Assembly: GCA_964510515.1 (NCBI GenBank)
Contig: CAZEAU010000003.1
Location: 65,032 to 129,031 of the forward strand
DNA length: 64,000 nucleotides
From: SURF-21 sp964510515
GTDB lineage: Bacteria; Actinomycetota; Geothermincolia; Geothermincolales; RBG-13-55-18
Direction of reading: 5' to 3'
The notes beneath the pieces are model-generated. The model had not been told where the DNA came from and searched no databases. It worked only from the letters and a program-made list of their open reading frames with translations. Position 1 is the stretch's first letter, and the number at the start of each line of letters is the position of its first letter. Positions 58,566-64,000 of this stretch are shown piece after piece. The position numbers and the translations under genes were made by a program.

Positions 58566-60059
58566 CGCATTGACTCACTGATTCTGCTACCCAAATGCTA
58601 TCGTTGCCTCACGAAAATGTTACCAACAGAACCAGGGAGGCGGAGCATGGAAAGCGAAATCAGCAAGCAGGCAATCCAGGAATTGACCGAAGCGGTTCGG
58701 CAACGTTATCTGGCCTCTACGAAAGAGGAAAAGCCGGAGATACTGGATGAGTTCATCGCCCTGACGAAATGCCACAGAAAACATGCCATTCGCCTGCTCG
58801 GCTCGCGGGGAGAACGTGCAGCCACCACTTCCCCTCATTCAAGACGAATATACGACGAAGCGGTGAAGGAGTCCTTGATCGTTTTATGGGAAGCGGCAGG
58901 CAGAATCTGCGACAGGCGCCTGAAGGCAGTATTGCCGCCTCTTATCGAGCCTGTGGAGGTAAACGGCCATACGCACCTTGATCCGGAAGTCCGCGATCGC
59001 CTCCTGCGCATCAGCGCTTCGACTATTGACAGACTGCTCGCCCCGGTTCGCCAGCAGGCGAAAGGGCGGAGGAAGAGTAACGCGCCGAAAAAGGCGAGTA
59101 AACAGATCCCCGCAAAGGACCTATTGCGACTGGGCCGAGCGGGGGCCGGGAGAGCCAGAGGCGCGCATGGTGCTGCACTGCGGGTCTTGCATATCCGGTC
59201 TGTATCTCCGCAAGCCTGGCAAAGGCAGATGTCTTCTCCGGCTGGACGGAAAGCCGTCCCGCTCCTTTCGCGCGAGCAGTCCCTGGTAGAGGGGGGGCTG
59301 ATCAGCGACAATTAGAATTCCCGGCCGCATTGACTCACTGATTCTGCTACCCAAATGCTATCGTTGCCTCACGAAAATGTTACCAACAGAACCAGGGAGG
59401 CGGAGCATGGAAAGCGAAATCAGCAAGCAGGCAATCCAGGAATTGACCGAAGCGGTTCGGCAACGTTATCTGGCCTCTACGAAAGAGGAAAAGCCGGAGA
59501 TACTGGATGAGTTCATCGCCCTGACGAAATGCCACAGAAAACATGCCATTCGCCTGCTCGGCTCGCGGGGAGAACGTGCAGCCACCACTTCCCCTCATTC
59601 AAGACGAATATACGACGAAGCGGTGAAGGAGTCCTTGATCGTTTTATGGGAAGCGGCAGGCAGAATCTGCGACAGGCGCCTGAAGGCAGTATTGCCGCCT
59701 CTTATCGAGCCTGTGGAGGTAAACGGCCATACGCACCTTGATCCGGAAGTCCGCGATCGCCTCCTGCGCATCAGCGCTTCGACTATTGACAGACTGCTCG
59801 CCCCGGTTCGCCAGCAGGCGAAAGGGCGGAGGAAGAGTAACGCGCCGAAAAAGGCGAGTAAACAGATCCCCGCAAAGGACCTATTGCGACTGGGCCGAGC
59901 GGGGGCCGGGAGAGCCAGAGGCGCGCATGGTGCTGCACTGCGGGTCTTGCATATCCGGTCTGTATCTCCGCAAGCCTGGCAAAGGCAGATGTCTTCTCCG
60001 GCTGGACGGAAAGCCGTCCCGCTCCTTTCGCGCGAGCAGTCCCTGGTAGAGGGGGGGCT
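58566..60059 (+). repeat. Exact 734-bp tandem duplication
   Basis: 58566-59299 is repeated as 59326-60059 (offset 760 bp) with no differences that I can see, joined by a 26-bp linker (GATCAGCGACAATTAG...). Both copies cover the 5' region and first half of the transposase. Confidence 0.9.
58647..59315 (+). pseudogene. Truncated transposase, copy 1
   Basis: It starts MESEISKQAIQELTEAVRQR behind GGGAGG, identical to copy 2, and stops at 59315 after losing the homologous sequence at 59299. It ends before the second catalytic region and already carries the frame damage described for copy 2. Inactive. Confidence 0.85.
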
Positions 60060-60897
60060 TTGCGTCATCTGCAGCAATTTCCCCATGCCGGTCATCGGCT
60101 TCAACTCCGCTGGTGACAGCGCCTTCACCGGCGACACCTTGCTGGCCTATTGCGAAGATAACGGCCTTGTATTCACGCGCTCCAGGCCGTACCAGAAGAA
60201 CGATCAGGCCTGGATCGAACAGAAGAACGGCGCCGTTGTGAGGCGTTTCGCAGGGTACGAGCGCTTCTCCGGGATAGTGGCGGGCCAGCTGCTGGGCCAA
60301 CTCTATCGGGCCGCGTGCCTCTACGCAGGCTACTTCCAGCCTTCCTTCAAGCTGAAGGAGAAGACCAGGGAGGGCTCGAAGGTGAAGAAGCAATACTATC
60401 CGCCGGCAACACCGGCGGATCGCCTGCTGCAAAGCGACCTGGTATCCGGTGCAGTCAAGAATGCCCTGCGTGATGAGCGCTGCCACCTGGACCCCGTGGC
60501 CCTCTTGCACAGGATTCGCGAGATCCAAGCCGCGCTGGCGGCCATCGCTTCACCCGAGTGCATGGAGAGCCCGGGCAAATCGGACCTCGATACATTCCTT
60601 GCGCAGCTGCCGAAGCTGTGGGAATCCGGGGAGGTGCGCCCAACCCACCGGAAGCACCAGGGCAAAACCAGGGATTATCGAACCAGGAAAGATCCTTTCG
60701 AGCGAGTATGGCCAGATATCCTTCTCTGGTTAAGCGAAGACCCCGATGCCACAGCGAAGTCTCTTTTCCTGCGCCTGCAGGATGCCTATCCAGGTCATTT
60801 CAGCTGCGGGCAATTGCGGACGCTGCAACGGCGGGTCAAGGAATGGCGAAGCGTCATGGCAAGAGAGCTTGAGAGGTGGCTGCTACTATGGCACTGA
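59407..60897 (+). pseudogene. Integrase-core (rve/DDE) transposase, degenerate though open
   Basis: The 496-codon frame is open, but its centre is not collinear with the family. After KKASKQIP the matching sequence (RTYCDWAERGPGEPEARMVL) is in the next frame, LAKADVFSGWTE in the third, and AVPLLSREQSLV back in the first. Three frameshifts therefore cancel out. The catalytic residues are also lost: the first Asp lies in EARMV, the D-x-D-N-G stretch reads NSAGD, and only the Glu of WIEQKNG remains. The N-terminal HTH (ILDEFIALTKCHRKHAIRLL) and C-terminal part are intact. Recorded as a pseudogene. Confidence 0.8.
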
Positions 60898-61036
60898 CGA
60901 TGACGATCTTGCGCTTGTTGGGAAGTAGGCAGGAGCAGCCCATTTGGAAGGCACAAACCCGGTGCTGGGCGATCAGTTGCATGGTAACATTTCGAATTGA
61001 GGCAACGGGAAAGGAAAATCTAGTTGACGTCAATCA

Positions 61037-61206
61037 GACAGGTGCGGGTCCGGCTCCACCCTCATGACCAGCCAGTACCCCGTGGCCTCCTGGCATCAAC
61101 CCCGTCCTTGCCGATGCCATCTGCGACCGCCTAGTGCATAACGCTTATCATATCGAGCTGGCGGGGGAGTCCATGCGCAAGCTAAGACGGCTTGGCGATG
61201 AAGGCC
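61037..61206 (+). pseudogene. IS21 istB fragment with frameshift
   Basis: GSTLMTSQYPVASWHQ in one frame, then ADAICDRLVHNAYHIELAGE and SMRKLRRL in the next, match the C-terminal end of the IS21 helper ATPase IstB. One frameshift near 61098 separates them. The Walker motifs are absent. Confidence 0.75.
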
Positions 61207-61367
61207 GCCTTTCGGGCGCCGATCGTATGGGAGGCACAGGTCAATAACCGTACAGGGAGCCGGAAGGAAGGACGCAGCAACATTGCAGCCGGTCCATGCT
61301 TACCACTCCTAATCGAGAAAGGAGGTGACCGTCGCTTCGCTCCGAAAGTGGTAATCTATTATCGGAA

Positions 61368-61400
61368 CGGGTGGTAAATTTCAGCGGAATAGGCAATCAT
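61368..61400 (+). mobile_element. Probable right end of the IS21 remnant
   Basis: GGTGGTAAATTTCAGCGGAATAGGC lies about 165 bp after the istB fragment, resembling the GGTGGTC/AATTT...GCGGAATA blocks that close many IS21 elements. No left end or istA is seen nearby. Confidence 0.5.
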
Positions 61401-61490
61401 AGATCAACGGCTGAATAGTATACATGCACATGCAAAGCAGAAGGAGAGTAAGATATATTCTCTAGCGATAGCAATGCATAAGGAATGAAC

Positions 61491-62237
61491 ATGTGGTGTG
61501 ATATTCTTACCAACATTATTTCTGATATAATATTCCTGTTACTCCTAATAGCAATTGGCTGGATTATCCTATTCTTAACAAGACGCTACAAGCTCCTAAG
61601 TTTCTTTAATATCAGGCGTACAAAAAAGATATCAATATATCTTTCGAATATTCGAGTAATCCCAGGGGGTGCTATAGGTATAGATGATACCAAAAGAAAC
61701 TATGGTGGAAAGGCTGTTACTTTCTCGGAATCGCAGGCTGCGAGGAGCTTCACGGATATCTTCAATTATCTTGTTCCCTCCGCTTTGGAAAAACCTGGCA
61801 TACTAAGCAAATTATTAATATCTGATGTGCATGTTCAAATTGAGCCTTCTCCGCTAGATTATGGGTTCGCAGAAAATAATTCTTCAATAATTGCTCTTGG
61901 TAGTCCTGGATATAATGCTATTTCGAGATTCATTGAAGAAGTGATGGTTTCTAGGGCAAAGTTTATCAATGATAATTCTGGTATGCTTGTTGAGGGTTTC
62001 CCTCCAATACAAGACACGAAATGTGGCTTTGTTGAGAGGGTACTTGATAGTGAAAGCGGGAGAAGCATTTTCTACGCTGCAGGCCTATCCGAACCAGGCA
62101 CTGTAGGAGCAGCTCTATTCCTATCTAGAGAATGGAAGATGCTTCATAAGAAGTATGGGGGGAGTCAGCCGTTTGTTGTAATGTTGAGGTTTGATATAAC
62201 AAACTTGAAAAACTGGACAATACTATTTGAGCAGTAG
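61491..62237 (+). CDS. Membrane-anchored protein of unknown family
   Basis: About 248 residues, AT-rich. One N-terminal membrane helix (IIFLLLLIAIGWIILFLTRR) is followed by a soluble domain. The domain has alternating strands and helices, a central ALGSPGYNAISRFIEE motif that looks like a nucleotide-binding or Rossmann-type loop, and a C-terminal AALFLSREWKMLHKKYGG segment. I cannot assign a family. ATG 61491 is preceded by AAGGA at proper spacing; ATG 61485 would overlap that site. The next gene follows after 39 bp. Confidence 0.65.
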   Translation: MWCDILTNIISDIIFLLLLIAIGWIILFLTRRYKLLSFFNIRRTKKISIYLSNIRVIPGGAIGIDDTKRNYGGKAVTFSESQAARSFTDIFNYLVPSALEKPGILSKLLISDVHVQIEPSPLDYGFAENNSSIIALGSPGYNAISRFIEEVMVSRAKFINDNSGMLVEGFPPIQDTKCGFVERVLDSESGRSIFYAAGLSEPGTVGAALFLSREWKMLHKKYGGSQPFVVMLRFDITNLKNWTILFEQ

Positions 62238-62276
62238 CGGGATATCCTATGGGAATATGGCTAGGAGGTTAGCTCC

Positions 62277-62513
62277 ATGCATTGCACTAACTGTGGTAAG
62301 AAGAATCCTGTAGACGCTAATTATTGTATGGTGTGCGGTACCCAGCTACAAGATAGGCCACCTTTTGCTGACTTAATAGTCCCCACAGCATCCGGTACAG
62401 CCTCCTGCTATAATATATCGGATCCGATTACTGGAGTAGAGGCTGCTGGCCTTGTTGAAAAAAAAGACACGTATAAGCCATCAGGCTCTTCATATGATGG
62501 CGACGAAGAATAA
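62277..62513 (+). CDS. Small zinc-ribbon protein
   Basis: A 78-residue protein: zinc ribbon MHCTNCGKKNPVDANYCMVCGTQ and a polar tail with no further motif. AGGAGG is 9 bp upstream. It is probably in an operon with the preceding membrane protein. Converges with the DUF1828-type gene. Confidence 0.7.
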   Translation: MHCTNCGKKNPVDANYCMVCGTQLQDRPPFADLIVPTASGTASCYNISDPITGVEAAGLVEKKDTYKPSGSSYDGDEE

Positions 62514-62556
62514 GAAAATGCTCAGCTTGTCTGCATAAACAATGCAGACTATATTG

Positions 62557-63330
62557 TCATGCAACTTCTCTTTCAATGTCTCTTATCGCGTTTTCTTGGA
62601 AATCTTCAAGGTCTACATATTGTTTATCAGCTGCGCTTGTTAAAAGGCGCCTGTCTCTCTTGGCAATTATGTCAAAGTCCTCATACACTATAAAGCTTAC
62701 GAACTTAACCTCCTCTAACTTGAAAGCTTGGCACTTTATTGTTGCTAGTCGAGCAGTCGATGAGTCCTTAACTCCGAATAGAAATAGTGGCCGAGAATTT
62801 GGGGATAATTCCCAGTCTACTTCCAACTCTTCTCTATGTGGTAATGGCTTAGTGTTCGGTCTTGGATTATATTTTGCTAGATTCTTGACGACAAACTCCT
62901 CAAGCATCTCAAAGAACAACGATTGGATGATCTCCCTTTTAAATTGCTGCATGTTTAAGATTTTCCCTATGGTTTGGGCAAATTGTAGAATATACATGTA
63001 TAAGCTTTCTGAAGGTGTATCAATAAATAGGGTACCATTTCTTTCATAAATACCATTCTCAGAGATAATCTTGTTGAAAATTCTTTCTTTATTTTCAGTA
63101 TCAATATCGTATGAATAGGAAAGGCGCATGAGGGTCATCCCGTGGTCAGAAATATGAATCCTGCCGTCGTTGGTTGATTGTTCAAGAAAAATATCAATCA
63201 TATCGCCATCCTCATGATAAAGGGGTAGTATTAGCTGGTAGATTCCATTACGCTTCTGCCTAATTTCCATCTGGTTATTGAATTGCTTCTTAAGGATTTC
63301 AAGATAGTCAAGCAATTTTCTATACCTCAT
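62557..63330 (-). CDS. DUF1828/DUF1829-type protein
   Basis: 257 residues. The N-terminal half has the DUF1828 pattern (LPLYHEDGDMIDIFLEQ, GRIHISDHGMTLMRLSY), and the C-terminal half resembles DUF1829 (DWELSPNSRPLFLFGVKDSS, ATIKCQAFKL, FVSFIVYEDFDIIAKRDR). The function is unknown; such genes are often near mobile or defence DNA. The start overlaps the upstream gene by 11 bp, so the two are translated together. Confidence 0.75.
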   Translation of the reverse strand: MRYRKLLDYLEILKKQFNNQMEIRQKRNGIYQLILPLYHEDGDMIDIFLEQSTNDGRIHISDHGMTLMRLSYSYDIDTENKERIFNKIISENGIYERNGTLFIDTPSESLYMYILQFAQTIGKILNMQQFKREIIQSLFFEMLEEFVVKNLAKYNPRPNTKPLPHREELEVDWELSPNSRPLFLFGVKDSSTARLATIKCQAFKLEEVKFVSFIVYEDFDIIAKRDRRLLTSAADKQYVDLEDFQENAIRDIEREVA

Positions 63331-63823
63331 CCGGATTAAATAGCATTGGAAATCTATGTTTTGGGAAATAACTATAAGCGTTCTCGATATTTGCTATGTT
63401 GATAAAACAATCTAATGCTTGCTCATAAGAAGCATAACAATCCACAGGTATGCCTCCCCACTCTGGTGATCTTCCGGCTTGTATATTGTCTTCCTTCGCC
63501 ACATGGAAATGAAATAGGGAGTGATGGGCATTTACATTATTATGGTCATAAATATACTCGCCATGAGGTCCATTCAATCTCAATAGTGCTATTGCGCCCC
63601 TCTCATCGCTTGGATGATAGACTAGTCCTATTGAGAAGTTTTCAGGAAAATCATTGTTAACTCTCATGAATACTGAAAATCGATTATCTCCATCCATTGA
63701 TTGCAACTTCATGTCATTACGTTTATGCCCACCTGCATTATAATCTTGCCTCCTAGGTGGGTCTGTAATGGCCTTTCTGCAAATTATCAGGCTCTGGAGC
63801 TCATCTTGAGTATATTGCCTCAA
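63320..63823 (-). CDS. Partner of the DUF1828-type protein (DUF6978-like)
   Basis: 167 residues, TTG start. A His-rich central part (HHSLFHFHVAKEDN) and RLNGPHGEY recall a small beta-rich family (possibly DUF6978) that pairs with DUF1828-type genes. I am not certain of the family name. No active-site pattern is clear. Overlaps the next gene by 11 bp. Confidence 0.6.
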   Translation of the reverse strand: MRQYTQDELQSLIICRKAITDPPRRQDYNAGGHKRNDMKLQSMDGDNRFSVFMRVNNDFPENFSIGLVYHPSDERGAIALLRLNGPHGEYIYDHNNVNAHHSLFHFHVAKEDNIQAGRSPEWGGIPVDCYASYEQALDCFINIANIENAYSYFPKHRFPMLFNPDEV

Positions 63824-64000
63824 TTGTTTTCATGCCCCCAAAGGAAAGCACCAACAACAGCTTCTTAGTCTCATATACTAAATTTGATTCTATCAGTCTG
63901 CTAGGCCATTTACTATTTCTCATGAATTCTTGTAGCTGTCAACATAAAGTAGGCACCCTCATCCCGGTGAAAGCAATCATGCCGATACCGCCAGGCCCGC
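63824..64000 (+). other. Window end, no gene recognised
   Basis: The stretch TGTCAACATAAAGTAGGCACC near 63936 resembles the left end of some IS21-like elements, but no transposase is visible before the window stops. Confidence 0.25.

Noticed and set aside
58566..60897. Composite transposon carrying the defence genes
   Set aside because: The two transposase copies are adjacent direct repeats at one side only and are inactive; no matching copy lies at the other end of the cluster.
61192..61377. Small frame of 61 codons after the istB fragment
   Set aside because: It lies in the non-coding tail of the IS21 remnant and has no motif.

Overview
The window is a high-GC bacterial chromosome segment that looks actinobacterial, probably a deep-branching lineage of the Geothermincolia type. 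That placement is inference. It rests on GTG/TTG-rich starts with strong GGAGG ribosome sites, parAB close to a CwlM-like degenerate amidase, a long SRP RNA carrying an Alu domain, and a secreted-protein repeat fragment of a kind common in such genomes. Positions 1-38742 are dense, mostly intact core genes. From the tRNA-Ser at 38655 to the window end the DNA is an accessory region: toxin-antitoxin genes, decayed insertion sequences, a DNA-modification/helicase defence cluster, and AT-richer genes at 56.7-58.4 kb and 61.4-64 kb.

Core layout. parA (cut by the window start) and parB; a minus-strand pair ddl and a PLP aminotransferase; a nine-gene chemotaxis operon (cheR, two receptors, cheW, cheY, cheB, cheA, cheC, cheD) followed by an Asp23/Gls24 gene; a six-gene minus-strand operon (KaiC-like ATPase, response regulator, two small membrane proteins, PAS histidine kinase, CwlM-like protein); the large SRP RNA followed by dnaX-ybaB-recR; lysC-asd; two CPBP-type membrane proteins and a zinc-ribbon membrane protein; a lipoprotein membrane-fusion adaptor; a YprA/MrfA-type DUF1998 helicase; a minus-strand larE-larC-TIGR00725 set; and DUF4446-pheA-serS leading into tRNA-Ser(UGA).

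Accessory layout. The 3' end of tRNA-Ser is duplicated about 870 bp downstream, and a vapBC-type pair lies between the copies. Then come an RHH antitoxin with a broken toxin, both ends of decayed IS1634-type elements with matching terminal repeats, an IS1380 remnant lodged against a surface-protein fragment, a YccF-like gene and a gene for a membrane-anchored protein with a duplicated domain. A translationally coupled three-gene cluster follows (44630-56660): a DUF1998 helicase with a fused C-terminal Vsr/DUF559-like nuclease, an SNF2 helicase and a large N6-adenine methyltransferase. It is followed by an AT-rich DUF262/DUF1524 (GmrSD-like) gene. The arrangement recalls class 1 DISARM and, for the helicase, Druantia DruE, but it lacks a separate DrmB and a PLD nuclease. 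I regard it as the best candidate here for an undescribed defence variant. The window ends with a 734-bp exact tandem duplication of a dead transposase, an IS21 istB remnant, a small membrane protein with a zinc-ribbon protein, and an overlapping DUF1828-type gene pair.
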